Source: Microbacterium terregens (GTDB lineage: Bacteria > Actinomycetota > Actinomycetes > Actinomycetales > Microbacteriaceae). Taken from it: 64,000 nucleotides of DNA. The notes under the pieces were generated by a model. That model was not told where the DNA came from. It ran no database searches and saw nothing but the letters and a program-made list of their open reading frames with translations. Below, in pieces: positions 34,544 through 43,941 of this stretch. The DNA is taken from assembly GCF_039534975.1 (NCBI RefSeq), contig NZ_BAAAWH010000001.1, forward strand, positions 1,178,001 through 1,242,000. Reading direction: 5' to 3'. Both the position numbers and the translations under genes were made by a program. The number at the start of each line of letters is the position of its first letter. Position 1 is the stretch's first letter.

Positions 34544-35452
34544 ATGTATTCGTCTCGCGCGGCGGCGTCGGTGGCGACCGCGCTGGACGGTGCCACCGGC
34601 GCGATCACCTACGCGGAGCTGCGGCGCCAAGGTGCTACTCGACGACAGATCGACGCGGCCGTCGAGGCGGGTCGCCTGATTCGGGTGCGCAAGGGTACCT
34701 ACGTCATGGGCGGCTGTCCGTCGCCGGTCCTGGCCGCGGCGCGACAGGGTGCTCGGCTCGACTGCCTGTCGCTCCTCGCGCTGCTGAAGGTCTTCGTCCT
34801 GCGCAGCGGCTCGCTGCACCTGCACATGACGTACGGGTCCACCCGCATCCCTCCGCGGAGCGACCGGATCGTCCGGCATTGGCGCCCGACCGCGGCAGAG
34901 TCGCAGGCCCTTATCGCCCCCGTGGTCGAGGCGCTTGCGCAGGCCTGCCGCTGTCAGCCGCCGCGCGCGGCGATCGCCACGCTCGACAGCGCGTGGCATC
35001 TCGGCCTCGTCGACGAGGAGGGCATTGCCGAGGTGTTCCGGCTGCTGCCGCGCCGGTTCCAGGTGCTCCGGGGCTTCTTGGAGCCCCGGGCGGAATCGGG
35101 ACCGGAGTCGCTCATGCGACTGCTGCTGCGAGCCCAGGGCTGGAGCGTGGACGTCCAGGTCGTGATCGACGGCGTGGGGCGCGTCGATCTGGTGGTCGAT
35201 GGCTGGCTGATCATCGAGTGCGACAGCGAGGAGTTCCACGGCGGGTGGGATGCCGCCAAACGCGATCGTCGCCGTGACCTGGCTGCAGCCGCCCGGGGAT
35301 ACGTCACGCTGCGCCCCATCGCCGAAGACATCATGCACAACCCGGATCAGGTGCTCGCCGCCGTGCGCGCCGCGGTTGAACACCGGCGCGCTCTGACCGG
35401 CGCGCACAACGTCGCTGTTTCCGGGCGCCGAACCCGCGCCGGCGCCCGTTAG
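34544..35452 (+). CDS. AbiEi-type antitoxin domain / DUF559 nuclease-fold protein
   Basis: 302-residue protein. Residues of about 15-58 match the winged-helix AbiEi-antitoxin-like N-domain (AITYAELRRQGATRRQIDAAVEAGRLIRVRKGTYV, in two parts). Residues of about 185-280 are a DUF559 domain related to Vsr-type endonucleases, with candidate metal ligands Glu188, Asp215 (GVGRVDLVVDG) and Glu225-x-Asp227 (IIECDSEEFHGG). No toxin partner gene is adjacent. The gene is surrounded by three 81-bp palindromes, one upstream and two downstream. The first downstream copy overlaps its end, so the last 17 residues (GAHNVAVSGRRTRAGAR) are encoded by the repeat. The ATG at 34544 has only a weak GGGCGG site. The function is unknown; nuclease activity is an inference from fold. 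Confidence 0.78.
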   Translation: MYSSRAAASVATALDGATGAITYAELRRQGATRRQIDAAVEAGRLIRVRKGTYVMGGCPSPVLAAARQGARLDCLSLLALLKVFVLRSGSLHLHMTYGSTRIPPRSDRIVRHWRPTAAESQALIAPVVEALAQACRCQPPRAAIATLDSAWHLGLVDEEGIAEVFRLLPRRFQVLRGFLEPRAESGPESLMRLLLRAQGWSVDVQVVIDGVGRVDLVVDGWLIIECDSEEFHGGWDAAKRDRRRDLAAAARGYVTLRPIAEDIMHNPDQVLAAVRAAVEHRRALTGAHNVAVSGRRTRAGAR

Positions 35453-35484
35453 CGCCCCGACGTCGTCCGATGGCGACGTTGTGC
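35404..35484. repeat. 81-bp palindromic element, copy 2
   Basis: Perfect 12-bp termini GCACAACGTCGC (35404-35415) and GCGACGTTGTGC (35473-35484), extended outward by GGCGC/GCGCC. The left arm lies inside the 3' end of the AbiEi/DUF559 gene, whose stop is at 35450-35452. The right arm is nearly identical to that of copy 3 over 26 bases. Confidence 0.9.
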
Positions 35485-35520
35485 CCGCGCCACATGCCGG
35501 ATCCGCGTCCGTCGGCCAGC

Positions 35521-35608
35521 TTCGCGCTGCACGCCGCGCCGCGCTGACCGCGCCGCGCCGACCGCGCCGCGCCGCGCCGCCGACCGCGCCGACCGCGCCG
35601 CGCACACC
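35521..35608. repeat. GC-only low-complexity tract
   Basis: About 88 bases built almost wholly of CGCGCCGC and GACCGCGCC units between palindrome copies 2 and 3. No plausible gene; open frames here are only Arg/Ala/Pro repeats. Confidence 0.85.
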
Positions 35609-35612
35609 CCGC

Positions 35613-35693
35613 GCACAACGTCGCCTATCCGCGGGTCTCGGGCGCCTCGGCAGCTCGAAACCCCGCCGACGTCGTCCAATAGCGACGTTGTGC
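35613..35693. repeat. 81-bp palindromic element, copy 3
   Basis: GCACAACGTCGC (35613-35624) and GCGACGTTGTGC (35682-35693), again exactly 81 bases end to end, with CTAT/ATAG extending the pairing inward. It lies 38 bases from the trpS stop codon and could also terminate trpS transcription. Confidence 0.9.
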
Positions 35694-35731
35694 ACGCGAA
35701 CTCGTCAGCACGGCCGCAAAAACGGCCACCG

Positions 35732-36736
35732 TCACACCCGTCGCAGCAGGCCGACCTTGTCGTAGACGTCCGCGACCGTGCGGTCCGCGACCTCGGAGGC
35801 GCGGCCGGCGTTGACGGCGAGCACGCGGTCCAGTTCCGCCTTGTCGTCCAGCAGCTCGAGGGCGCGGGCGCGCACCGGACCGAACTCGTTCACCACGACC
35901 TCGGCGAGACCCTTCTTGAAGTCCCCGTATCCGCGTCCGGCGTACTCGTCCTCGATCGCGGGGATCTGCCGGCCGGTGAGGGCGGCGTAGATCACGAGCA
36001 GGTTCGAGACACCGGGCTTGGCCTCGCGGTCGTAGCGCACGGACCCCTCGCTGTCGGTGACCGCGCGCATGATCTTCTTGGCGCTCACGGACGGGTCATC
36101 CAGCAGCCACAGCGTTCCGGCATCCGACTCCGCGGACTTCGACATCTTCGCCGTTGGGTTCTGCAGATCGAAGATGCGCGCGGTGTCCTGCTGGATCACG
36201 GGCATCGGCACGCGGAACGTCTCGCCGTATCGCGCGTTGAAGCGCTCCGCGAGGTCGCGCGTGAGCTCGACGTGCTGCTTCTGATCGTCGCCGACGGGCA
36301 CGATGTCCGTCTGGTACAGAAGAATGTCGGCGGCCATCAGCACCGGGTACGTGAAGAGCCCGACGGAGGTCGCGTCGGACCCGTAGCGCTGGGACTTGTC
36401 CTTGAACTGGGTCATCCGCCCGGCCTCGCCGAAGCCGGTGATCGTGGAGAGGATCCACGCGAGCTCGGGATGCGCGGGGACGTGCGACTGCACGTAGAGA
36501 GTGGACTTGGACGGCTCGATCCCCGCCGCGATGTACTGCGCGGCGGTACGGCGCGTCTTCTCCCGCAGCTCGGCGGGGTCGTTCGGCTGCGTGAGAGCGT
36601 GCAGGTCGACGACCGAGAAGTACGCGTCGTACGCCTCCTGCAGATCGCGCCACTGCATGAGCGCGCCGATGTAGTTGCCGATCTGGAGCGAGTCGGCGGA
36701 GGGCTGCATGCCGGAGTACAGGCGAGGTTTCGTCAC
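35732..36736 (-). CDS. trpS: tryptophanyl-tRNA synthetase
   Basis: 334-residue class I aminoacyl-tRNA synthetase charging tRNA-Trp. The N-terminal signature region is LYSGMQPSADSLQIGNYIGAL (HIGH-like motif), VLMAADILLYQTDIVPVGDDQKQHVELTRD follows, and the KMSKS loop NPTAKMSKSAESD is at about 200. The length is normal for bacterial TrpRS. The start is GTG at 36736. The gene lies 98 bases after exonuclease III on the same strand. Its 3' end is followed by the palindrome patch. Confidence 0.97.
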   Translation of the reverse strand: MTKPRLYSGMQPSADSLQIGNYIGALMQWRDLQEAYDAYFSVVDLHALTQPNDPAELREKTRRTAAQYIAAGIEPSKSTLYVQSHVPAHPELAWILSTITGFGEAGRMTQFKDKSQRYGSDATSVGLFTYPVLMAADILLYQTDIVPVGDDQKQHVELTRDLAERFNARYGETFRVPMPVIQQDTARIFDLQNPTAKMSKSAESDAGTLWLLDDPSVSAKKIMRAVTDSEGSVRYDREAKPGVSNLLVIYAALTGRQIPAIEDEYAGRGYGDFKKGLAEVVVNEFGPVRARALELLDDKAELDRVLAVNAGRASEVADRTVADVYDKVGLLRRV

Positions 36737-36834
36737 CTACCGATTCTAGAGTCGGGCGAACGGACCGGCTGCGCGACCGTTACGGCAGGGCAAGACACGA
36801 CGACGGATGCCGCGCCCTGCGCTGCCGGCAGCCC

Positions 36835-37683
36835 TCAGCCGCCCAGACGGTAGTCGGCCACCACGGGAGCGTGGTCGCTCCAGCGCGTGCCCCAGGACGG
36901 AGCGCGCACGACGCGGTAGTCGGTGACCCGGGCTGCGAGCTCGGCGGTGGCGAGGTGATAGTCGATCCGCCAGCCCGTGTCGTTGTCGAACGCCCGTCCC
37001 CGCATCGACCACCAGGTGTACGGCCCGTCGACGTCGCCGGCGTGCGTGCGGCCGACGTCGACCCAGCCCAGCCCCGTGCCGGTCGACCCGTCCGCTCCGG
37101 TCACCTCCGCACCGGCGGCGCCCAGGAAGCGGTCGAAGTACGCGCGCTCGCGCGGCAGGAATCCGGCCTTCTTGACGTTGCCCTTCCAGTTGCGGATGTC
37201 CAGCTCGCGGTGCCCGACGTTCAGATCGCCCATCACGAGCGACAGCGGAGATGACGCGGCCAGGCGCGGCAGGCGGGCCTCCATGGCGTCCAGGAACGCC
37301 CACTTCGCATCCTGGCGGGGCGTGTCGGCCTCGCCGGTGTGCACGTACGCGCTGACCACCGTGAGGCGTTCGCCGCCGATCTCGATATCCGCCTCGAGCC
37401 AGCGGCCCGCGCTGTCCAGGCCCTCCTGGCCGAGCACGTTACGCACCTCCACGGGAACGATGCGGCTCGCGATCGCGACGCCCGCGCGGCCCTTGGCGAG
37501 CGCCTCGTCGTTGACGAGCTCCCACCCCGGCAGGGCGAGCCTCAGCTCGTCGGCGGTGGCGCGGACCTCTTGCAGGGCCATGATGTCGACGTCCGCGGCA
37601 TCCAGCCATTCGAGCATCCCCTTGCGGGTCGCCGCCCTGATTCCGTTGACGTTGATCGAGGCGATTCGGACGCGATGGGGCAC
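36835..37683 (-). CDS. xth: exodeoxyribonuclease III / AP endonuclease
   Basis: 282-residue EEP-fold Mg-dependent AP endonuclease and 3'-5' exonuclease for base-excision repair. Metal and catalytic motifs are in order: INVNGIRAA (Asn), ALQEVRA (Glu), VVSAYVHTGE, VMGDLNVGHRELD (Asp/Asn) and the C-terminal WSDHAPVVADY (Asp-His). I prefer the GTG at 37683 (MPHRVRIASINV), 10 bases after the upstream stop with GAGAGG close by; an ATG at 37713 would overlap the upstream gene and has no ribosome site. Confidence 0.92.
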   Translation of the reverse strand: MPHRVRIASINVNGIRAATRKGMLEWLDAADVDIMALQEVRATADELRLALPGWELVNDEALAKGRAGVAIASRIVPVEVRNVLGQEGLDSAGRWLEADIEIGGERLTVVSAYVHTGEADTPRQDAKWAFLDAMEARLPRLAASSPLSLVMGDLNVGHRELDIRNWKGNVKKAGFLPRERAYFDRFLGAAGAEVTGADGSTGTGLGWVDVGRTHAGDVDGPYTWWSMRGRAFDNDTGWRIDYHLATAELAARVTDYRVVRAPSWGTRWSDHAPVVADYRLGG

Positions 37684-37693
37684 GCCTCTCAGC

Positions 37694-39019
37694 TTAACGA
37701 TCGTCCCGGACATGCTGCGCGCGCGGCGGCTCGGCGGCATCGGGCACCGCGGGTGTGACCGCCTTGACCTTCTTAGCCGCCCGACGCGCGGCCTCGCGCG
37801 CAGCGCGCTTGGACGTGACCGGAGGAGGGGGTGCGGACGCCTCCACGCGGCGCAGGTCGTCCTCGGCCTCGCGGAGCGCGAAGTCGGCCCGCCACACGCG
37901 ATACCAGGGTGCGCTCGCGCGGGCCTCGCGCGCCGCGCGCAGGCGCACCTGCGCGGCCAGAAGGAGCGCCCGATGCTCCGCGGCGATCCGCTCCGCCTCG
38001 GTCGGGGCGAGGATGGGGATGTCCCGGTCGTGGGAGGCCACGGCGATCCAGGCGGCGGCCACGAGCATGATGATCCCGCTGATCTTGAACCACAGCAGCA
38101 GCCCGACGAAGATCGCGAACGTGGCCAGCAGGGGGTTCGACGGGGTGTAGCTCAGCAGCAGACCTGCGCCGAGCTGGAGCACCGTCAGCGCCGCGCCGCC
38201 GAGCAGTGCGCCCGGCCAGATCACGCGCCAGCGCAGCGAGGTCCCCGTGAGGAAGCGGAACAGCGCCGCGAGTGCGGCCGCGTTGATCGCGAACGAGACG
38301 ATCACCGACCCGATTCGGATGCTGACGTCGACCATGCCGGCGCCCAGGTCGATTCCGAACAACGAGAGGATCCACGACAGCGCCCAGGAGCTCACCCAGG
38401 TCAGCGCCGCACCTACGATCAGCGCCGCCCCGAAGATGACGGCCGCGACCAGATCCCGGGCCTTCAGCAGCACGTAGCTGCGCCGGTCCGGCGGGATCCC
38501 GAACATGTCGCGCACGCCGCGCCGCGAGTACGTCACCCAGCCGATCGCGGTCCAGATCACCGCGCCGAACGCGATCAGCCCGGTGACGCTCAGCACGCCG
38601 GTCGTGCTCGAGGCGATCTGCTGCACCTCCGCCGTGGTGATCACGCCGTCGGGACCGATCAGCCCGGGGATGTAGCTGTTGATCAGCGCGATGACCGCGT
38701 TGACGGCGTCGGTGTTGCCGCCGAGCCAGAGTCCGGTGACGGCGAACGCGACGTAGATGACGGCGAAGATCGCGAACAGCGCCTGGTAGCTGATGCCCGC
38801 GCCCAGCAGGAACCCGTTGTTCTGGAGGAAATGGCGCCACACCCGCACCGGGAACCATGCCATCGTCTTGCGGGTGAGCCGGGTCGCGGCCTGGATCGGC
38901 TCGTCGATGCGCTCGCGCAGGGATCCCTGCGTCGCTTCCAGTCGCTGGCGGAGCGTCTCCTCCTCATCGACGGGATCCGCTGCGGCGCTGCGCCCGTCCG
39001 ATGCGCTCTTCTCGCTCAC
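37694..39019 (-). CDS. YihY/BrkB-family membrane protein
   Basis: 441-residue inner-membrane protein of the YihY/virulence-factor BrkB family. The N-terminal cytoplasmic helix (about 20-60) precedes the family core, starting with FPVRVWRHFLQNNGFLLGAGISYQALFAIF, then five further membrane segments to about residue 330, including LLWFKISGIIMLVAAAWIA. A long Arg/Ala/Lys-rich cytoplasmic tail (about 350-441) ends the protein. Once thought to be RNase BN, the family has no settled biochemical role. The start is GTG at 39019; the next gene (exonuclease III) follows by 10 bases. Confidence 0.88.
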   Translation of the reverse strand: MSEKSASDGRSAAADPVDEEETLRQRLEATQGSLRERIDEPIQAATRLTRKTMAWFPVRVWRHFLQNNGFLLGAGISYQALFAIFAVIYVAFAVTGLWLGGNTDAVNAVIALINSYIPGLIGPDGVITTAEVQQIASSTTGVLSVTGLIAFGAVIWTAIGWVTYSRRGVRDMFGIPPDRRSYVLLKARDLVAAVIFGAALIVGAALTWVSSWALSWILSLFGIDLGAGMVDVSIRIGSVIVSFAINAAALAALFRFLTGTSLRWRVIWPGALLGGAALTVLQLGAGLLLSYTPSNPLLATFAIFVGLLLWFKISGIIMLVAAAWIAVASHDRDIPILAPTEAERIAAEHRALLLAAQVRLRAAREARASAPWYRVWRADFALREAEDDLRRVEASAPPPPVTSKRAAREAARRAAKKVKAVTPAVPDAAEPPRAQHVRDDR

Positions 39020-39028
39020 GGTCTCAGG

Positions 39029-40264
39029 CTAATCATCGACGGATGCCGCGGCCTCGCCGCCCGCGGAGACGGCGGCCAGCGGCGCTGACGGGGAGGCGGC
39101 GACGGGCGCCCGGAACCGCCGCGCGACGAAGAGCACCGGCACCAGCAGTGCCGCCGGAAGCAGGAACGCGATGCCGAGGCCGGGGGCGTCGGCCAGGAGT
39201 CCCAGCAGTACGGCACCCAGGACCGCGCCGACGTAGTTGAACAGATTGACGCGGGCGATGATCTCGTCGCTGCGTGCCGGGGCCAACCCGCCGGCCGACG
39301 TGAAGGTCAGCGGCACGAGCGCCCCGACCGCCACCCCCGCGAGGGCGAAGCCGCCGATGGCCGCGGCGGGCAACGGCAGGAGCGCGACCAGCACGCATCC
39401 GAGGAGGGAGACACCCGTGGCGACGAGGACCACGCGGCTGCGACCGAAGCGCCCCGCGGCGTGATCGGTGAGCAGCCGCGTGACCAGGATCGCCGCCTGA
39501 TACGCGGCGTAGCCGAGGGGGGCAAGGGCGGCGGCGGTCAGAAGCTCGTCCTGGAGGTACACGGTGCTCCAGGTGCTCACGGCAGAATCCACCGTGAACG
39601 CCGCCAGCAGCACGAAGCCGAAGAGCCAGATCCCGCGGCGGGGGAGCGGCGATGCGGAGCGCCGGCCGACCGGCGCGGCGGCCCGGGCGCGGTCGAACGT
39701 GCGGACGCCGAAGAGCGCCACAGCGATCGCCACGATCGAGGCGAGAGTGAGAGGCAGCACAACGGCCAGCCCGACTGCCGTCGCCCCGGCCACGGCCATG
39801 GCGCCGACGATCGCGGCGGCCGTGTACGCGGCGAAGTACCCGCCCATGATGTCGCGGCCGTAGCGCCGCTGAACCAGCACGCCCTGCATGGCGCCGGCGG
39901 CGTCCACGCCGCCCAGCCCGACCCCGTACACGCCGAATGCCGCCACGAACAGCCAGAGCGGGAGCGCCGGAACCAGCACGGTCAGCACGATCAGCACGAG
40001 GGCGAGGACCTCCAACCCCAGTCCCGCGGTCAGCGCGACGCGGCTGCCGCGCCACCTGGCGAGCCCGTCCGCGACGATCGAGCCCGTGGCTGCGGCCACG
40101 CAGACGAGCAGGACGATCAGGGAGACGGCGACGTCATCGATGCCCTGTCGGTCCTTGAACACCGGCAGCGAGGTCACCACGACCGCGTAGCCGAGTCCCT
40201 GCGCGGCATAGGCCGCGGTGACGGTGACGCGCGAGCGCAGAGCCGAAACGGGAGGGGTGCTCAC
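39029..40264 (-). CDS. MFS transporter
   Basis: 411-residue major facilitator with about 12 hydrophobic segments and a short N-terminus (MSTPPVSALRSRVTVTAAYA). The loop 2-3 region reads DGLARWRGSR and the mid-protein loop is short and basic (TFDRARAAAPVGRRSASPLPRR). DHAAGRFGRSRVVL in the second half is the motif A-like repeat. No substrate-specific motif is recognised. It starts with GTG at 40264 and ends 9 bases before the YihY/BrkB gene start, so the two may be co-transcribed. Confidence 0.8.
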   Translation of the reverse strand: MSTPPVSALRSRVTVTAAYAAQGLGYAVVVTSLPVFKDRQGIDDVAVSLIVLLVCVAAATGSIVADGLARWRGSRVALTAGLGLEVLALVLIVLTVLVPALPLWLFVAAFGVYGVGLGGVDAAGAMQGVLVQRRYGRDIMGGYFAAYTAAAIVGAMAVAGATAVGLAVVLPLTLASIVAIAVALFGVRTFDRARAAAPVGRRSASPLPRRGIWLFGFVLLAAFTVDSAVSTWSTVYLQDELLTAAALAPLGYAAYQAAILVTRLLTDHAAGRFGRSRVVLVATGVSLLGCVLVALLPLPAAAIGGFALAGVAVGALVPLTFTSAGGLAPARSDEIIARVNLFNYVGAVLGAVLLGLLADAPGLGIAFLLPAALLVPVLFVARRFRAPVAASPSAPLAAVSAGGEAAASVDD

Positions 40265-40283
40265 GCTCGGAGCATACCCGCGG

Positions 40284-41096
40284 TCAGCGTCCGCGGAGGA
40301 TCGCCTGCTTCACCTCGGCGATCGCCTTGGTCACCTCGATGCCGCGGGGGCACGCCTCGGTGCAGTTGAAGGTGGTGCGGCAGCGCCACACGCCTTCTTT
40401 GTCGTTGAGGATGTCCAGGCGCATGTCGCCCGCGTCGTCGCGCGAGTCGAAGATGAACCGGTGCGCGTTGACGATCGCGGCGGGACCGAAGTACTGTCCG
40501 TCGGTCCAGAAGACCGGGCACGACGAGGTGCATGCCGCGCAGAGAATGCACTTGGTGGTGTCATCGAAGACCTCGCGGTCCACGATCGACTGGATGCGCT
40601 CCTTGCCCGGTTCGGGCTTGGAACCGGCGATCAGGAACGGCTGCACCTCGCGGAACGAGGCGAAGAACGGCTCCATGTCGACGATGAGGTCCTTCTCCAG
40701 CGGCAGACCCTTGATCGCTTCGACGTAGATCGGCTGGGAGATGTCCAGATCCTTGATCAGGGTCTTGCAGGCGAGACGATTGCGCCCGTTGATGCGCATC
40801 GCGTCGGAGCCGCAGATCCCGTGTGCGCACGAGCGCCGGAACGTGAGGGAGCCGTCGACCTCCCACTTGATCTTGTGAAGGGCGTCCAGCACGCGGTCGG
40901 TCGAGTACAGCTCGACGTCGTAGTCGACCCAGCGCGGCTCTTCGTCCACCTCGGGGTTGAACCGCCGGATGATGAACGTGACCAGGAACGACTGGATGCC
41001 GGAGTCATCCGCGGGTGCGCTGCCGACCTCGGCGGCTGCGGAGTCCGCGCTGAGCGCGGTCGAGGAGTCGGTGGTCTCAACGAGCGTGGACACCAT
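40284..41096 (-). CDS. sdhB: succinate dehydrogenase iron-sulfur subunit
   Basis: 270-residue Fe-S subunit of respiratory complex II. The [2Fe-2S] ligands are in RRSCAHGICGSDAM and RNRLACKT, the [4Fe-4S] motif is CILCAACTSSCP and the [3Fe-4S] motif is CRTTFNCTEACPRGI. A longer than usual N-terminal extension (about 35 residues, acidic and Ala/Ser-rich) precedes the ferredoxin domain. It follows sdhA by 2 bases. Confidence 0.97.
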   Translation of the reverse strand: MVSTLVETTDSSTALSADSAAAEVGSAPADDSGIQSFLVTFIIRRFNPEVDEEPRWVDYDVELYSTDRVLDALHKIKWEVDGSLTFRRSCAHGICGSDAMRINGRNRLACKTLIKDLDISQPIYVEAIKGLPLEKDLIVDMEPFFASFREVQPFLIAGSKPEPGKERIQSIVDREVFDDTTKCILCAACTSSCPVFWTDGQYFGPAAIVNAHRFIFDSRDDAGDMRLDILNDKEGVWRCRTTFNCTEACPRGIEVTKAIAEVKQAILRGR

Positions 41097-41098
41097 CT

Positions 41099-42913
41099 CT
41101 AGTACTTCCTCTCCATCGGCTGGTAGCGCGTGATGACGACCGGCTTCCAGTCCAGGCGGATGTGATCGTCGGACTGCGACGATCCGGCATCCCCGGACAG
41201 GTAGGCCATCGTGTGCTTCATGTAGGTCTCGTCGTCCCGCTTCGGGTAGTCGTCGCGCATGTGCCCGCCGCGGCTCTCCTTGCGGTTTCGGGCGGCGACC
41301 ACGACGACCTCGGCGATGTCGAGCAGGAAGCCCAGCTCGACCGCCTCGAGCAGGTCGGTGTTGTACCGCTTGCCCTTGTCGTCGACGTGGATGTTCTTGA
41401 ACCGCCCGCGCAGCTCTTCGATGACATCCAGCACGTAGGTCAGCGACGCGTCGGTGCGGAAGACCTGCGCGTTCTTGTCCATCTCTTCCTGCAGCTTCTT
41501 GCGCAGGACGGCGATGCGCTCGGTGCCGGTGCCGGCGCGCAGACCCTCGATGAGTCCGCGCACTTCGCCGGCGGGATCCTCGGGGAGCGGCACGAACTCA
41601 GCCGTTTTGACGTACTCCACGGCGTTCTTGCCGGCGCGCTTGCCGAACACGTTGATATCCAGCAGCGAGTTCGTGCCGAGCCGGTTCGAGCCGTGCACCG
41701 AGACGCAGGCGCATTCGCCGGCGGCGTACAGGCCGGGCACCACGTTGGTGTTGGTCGAGAGGACCTCGGCGTTGTTGTTGGTGGGGATGCCGCCCATCGC
41801 GTAGTGCGCGGTCGGCATGACCGGCACCGGCTCGACCACGGGGTCGACGCCCAGGTACGTGCGGGCGAACTCCGTGATGTCGGGGAGCTTGGTCTCCAGC
41901 ACCTCGGCACCCAGGTGCGTGCAGTCCAGCAGCACGTAGTCCTTGTGCGGACCGGCGCCGCGGCCCTCGGCGACCTCCTGCTGCATGCAGCGGCTGACGA
42001 TGTCTCGGGGGGCGAGGTCCTTGATGGTCGGCGCGTACCGCTCCATGAAGCGCTCGCCCGACGCGTTGCGCAGGATCGCTCCCTCGCCGCGAGCACCCTC
42101 GGTGAGCAGGATGCCGAGACCGGCCAGGCCGGTCGGGTGGAACTGGAAGAACTCCATGTCCTCGAGCGGCAGGCCCTTGCGCCAGATGATGCCGACGCCG
42201 TCACCGGTGAGGGTGTGCGCGTTGGATGTCGTCTTGTAGATCTTGCCGAAGCCGCCGGTGGCGAAGATGACCGCCTTGGAGTGGAACACGTGCAGGTCGC
42301 CGGTCGCCAGTTCGTACGCGACGACTCCCGCGACCTGGGTGGCGCCCTCGTCATCGATGACGGTGATCAGGTCGAGCACGTAGTACTCGTTGAAGAAGTT
42401 GATGCCCAGCCGCACGCAGTTCTGGAACAGCGTCTGCAGGATCATGTGACCGGTGCGGTCGGCCGCGTAGCACGCGCGTCGCACCGGCGTCTTGCCGTGA
42501 TCGGCGGTGTGTCCGCCGAAGCGGCGCTGATCGATCTTGCCCTCGGGCGTGCGGTTGAACGGCAGCCCCATGTTCTCGAGGTCGATGACCGCGTCGATCG
42601 CCTCCTTCGCGAGGATCTCCGCGGCATCCTGGTCGACGAGGTAGTCACCGCCCTTGACGGTGTCGAACGTGTGCCATTCCCAGGAGTCCTCCTCGACGTT
42701 GGCGAGCGCTGCCGCCATGCCGCCCTGCGCCGCGCCGGTGTGGGAGCGCGTCGGGTAGAGCTTCGAGATGACCGCAGTCCTGGCGCCGGGGCCGGCCTCG
42801 ATCGCCGCGCGCATGCCGGCGCCGCCGGCTCCGACGATGACGATGTCGAACTGGTGGTAGTGGACGCCGTCCCGGACGATGCTGTCGGGACTCTGGGGGC
42901 TCTGGGTGCTCAC
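41099..42913 (-). CDS. sdhA: succinate dehydrogenase flavoprotein subunit
   Basis: 604-residue flavoprotein of complex II. FAD-binding [20 protein letters not shown] is at about 22-41. The covalent-FAD His lies in [17 protein letters not shown]. Substrate-site motifs [14 protein letters not shown], the catalytic Arg region [14 protein letters not shown], and [10 protein letters not shown] follow; [21 protein letters not shown] closes the FAD domain. The GTG at 42913 has GAGG upstream and matches the family N-terminus; the frame is open further upstream through sdhD. Confidence 0.97.
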   Translation of the reverse strand: MSTQSPQSPDSIVRDGVHYHQFDIVIVGAGGAGMRAAIEAGPGARTAVISKLYPTRSHTGAAQGGMAAALANVEEDSWEWHTFDTVKGGDYLVDQDAAEILAKEAIDAVIDLENMGLPFNRTPEGKIDQRRFGGHTADHGKTPVRRACYAADRTGHMILQTLFQNCVRLGINFFNEYYVLDLITVIDDEGATQVAGVVAYELATGDLHVFHSKAVIFATGGFGKIYKTTSNAHTLTGDGVGIIWRKGLPLEDMEFFQFHPTGLAGLGILLTEGARGEGAILRNASGERFMERYAPTIKDLAPRDIVSRCMQQEVAEGRGAGPHKDYVLLDCTHLGAEVLETKLPDITEFARTYLGVDPVVEPVPVMPTAHYAMGGIPTNNNAEVLSTNTNVVPGLYAAGECACVSVHGSNRLGTNSLLDINVFGKRAGKNAVEYVKTAEFVPLPEDPAGEVRGLIEGLRAGTGTERIAVLRKKLQEEMDKNAQVFRTDASLTYVLDVIEELRGRFKNIHVDDKGKRYNTDLLEAVELGFLLDIAEVVVVAARNRKESRGGHMRDDYPKRDDETYMKHTMAYLSGDAGSSQSDDHIRLDWKPVVITRYQPMERKY

Positions 42914-42959
42914 GTGAAGGATGCCTCTATGTCTGTCTGGTCTGTCGTCGGGGCGAAGG

Positions 42960-43406
42960 TCAGGCCTGGCACATGTCCCACAGGGAGCTGTCCGAGGTGA
43001 CGCCCAGGCACGGGTCGAAGGTGAAGACGACCAGCGTGCCCAGAAGGATGAGGAACCCGGCGGCCAGCCAGATCGCCCACACCAGGACGCGGCGGGCGTT
43101 GGGGTGGGTGATGTAGTCGTTCGTGACGGTGCGCATGCCGTTCGCACCGTGGATCAGCGCGAGCCACAGCATGAGAACGTCCCACCACTGCCAGAACGGG
43201 CTCGCGAACTTGCCCACGACGAACGCGAAGTCCAGGCCGTGGATGCCCTCGCCGAGCATCAGGTTCACGAAGAGGTGACCGAAGATGAGCACGACCAGGA
43301 GCACGCCCGAGACGCGCATGTAGATCCAGCCCCACTTCTCGAGGTTGGGTCCGGAGCGGCGCGGGGCGTACGGCGTGCGCGGCGCGGCGAGAGTGTCCGC
43401 AGTCAT
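42960..43406 (-). CDS. sdhD: succinate dehydrogenase hydrophobic membrane anchor
   Basis: 148-residue membrane anchor with three helices: [39 protein letters not shown] and [21 protein letters not shown]. His residues in the first two helices ([14 protein letters not shown]) are the likely heme b and quinone-site ligands. The ATG at 43406 shares one base with the sdhC stop. Confidence 0.92.
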   Translation of the reverse strand: MTADTLAAPRTPYAPRRSGPNLEKWGWIYMRVSGVLLVVLIFGHLFVNLMLGEGIHGLDFAFVVGKFASPFWQWWDVLMLWLALIHGANGMRTVTNDYITHPNARRVLVWAIWLAAGFLILLGTLVVFTFDPCLGVTSDSSLWDMCQA

Positions 43407-43840
43407 CAGTGACCGCCTCCGATCGTGGAGAAGACGTTCATGAGGTGACGGGGGGTGAAGGCGAGCATCGTCACCAGCCACAGACCGAGAACCCCCCACC
43501 ACAGCTGGCGCTGCAGGCGTGCGCCCTTGGCCCAGAAGTCCACCAGGATGATGCGCAGTCCGTTGTAGGCGTGGTACGCGATCGCGCCGACCAGAACGAC
43601 CTCGCCGAGACCCATGATCGGGTTCTTGTACGTGCCGATGACGGCGTTGTACGCCTCGGGGGAGACGCGGATGAGCGCGGTGTCGAGGATGTGGACGAGG
43701 AGGAAGAAGAAGATCGCAACCCCCGTGATGCGGTGCAGTACCCAGGACCACATGCCCTCGCGCCCGCGGTACAGCGTTCCGCGTGGGACTTTCGAGGTGG
43801 TCTCGGATACCGACGGTGTCAAGCGTGTGCCTGCGGACAC
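43406..43840 (-). CDS. sdhC: succinate dehydrogenase cytochrome b556 subunit
   Basis: 144-residue anchor, first gene of sdhCDAB. The family motif GMWSWVLHRITGVAIFFFLLVHILDTALI contains SxHRxTG-like residues and a candidate heme His; VGAIAYHAYNGLRIILVDF supplies another. The GTG at 43840 has GGGAGG upstream. It is divergent from manC, with a strong palindrome in the 197-base gap. Confidence 0.94.
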   Translation of the reverse strand: MSAGTRLTPSVSETTSKVPRGTLYRGREGMWSWVLHRITGVAIFFFLLVHILDTALIRVSPEAYNAVIGTYKNPIMGLGEVVLVGAIAYHAYNGLRIILVDFWAKGARLQRQLWWGVLGLWLVTMLAFTPRHLMNVFSTIGGGH

Positions 43841-43941
43841 GGTCGTCCTCCCTGAAGGGTGCGGGATCGTTTCGGGCCGGTGCGGACCATGCGCCGGCTC
43901 CCTCCCATCCTAGGACCGCTCACACGGGGGAGGCGACGGAG

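Noticed and set aside
34544..35452. AbiE-type toxin-antitoxin operon
   Set aside because: Only the AbiEi-like N-domain is present, fused to DUF559; no AbiEii nucleotidyltransferase toxin gene lies next to it.
33521..35700. Insertion sequence or prophage in the repeat-rich patch
   Set aside because: No transposase, integrase or phage gene and no target duplication could be found; the repeats are palindromes and tandem units only.
35481..35765. Open frames rich in Arg, Ala and Pro across the GC-only tract
   Set aside because: Composition is a by-product of CGCGCC repeats, and the frames cross palindromes and the trpS end.
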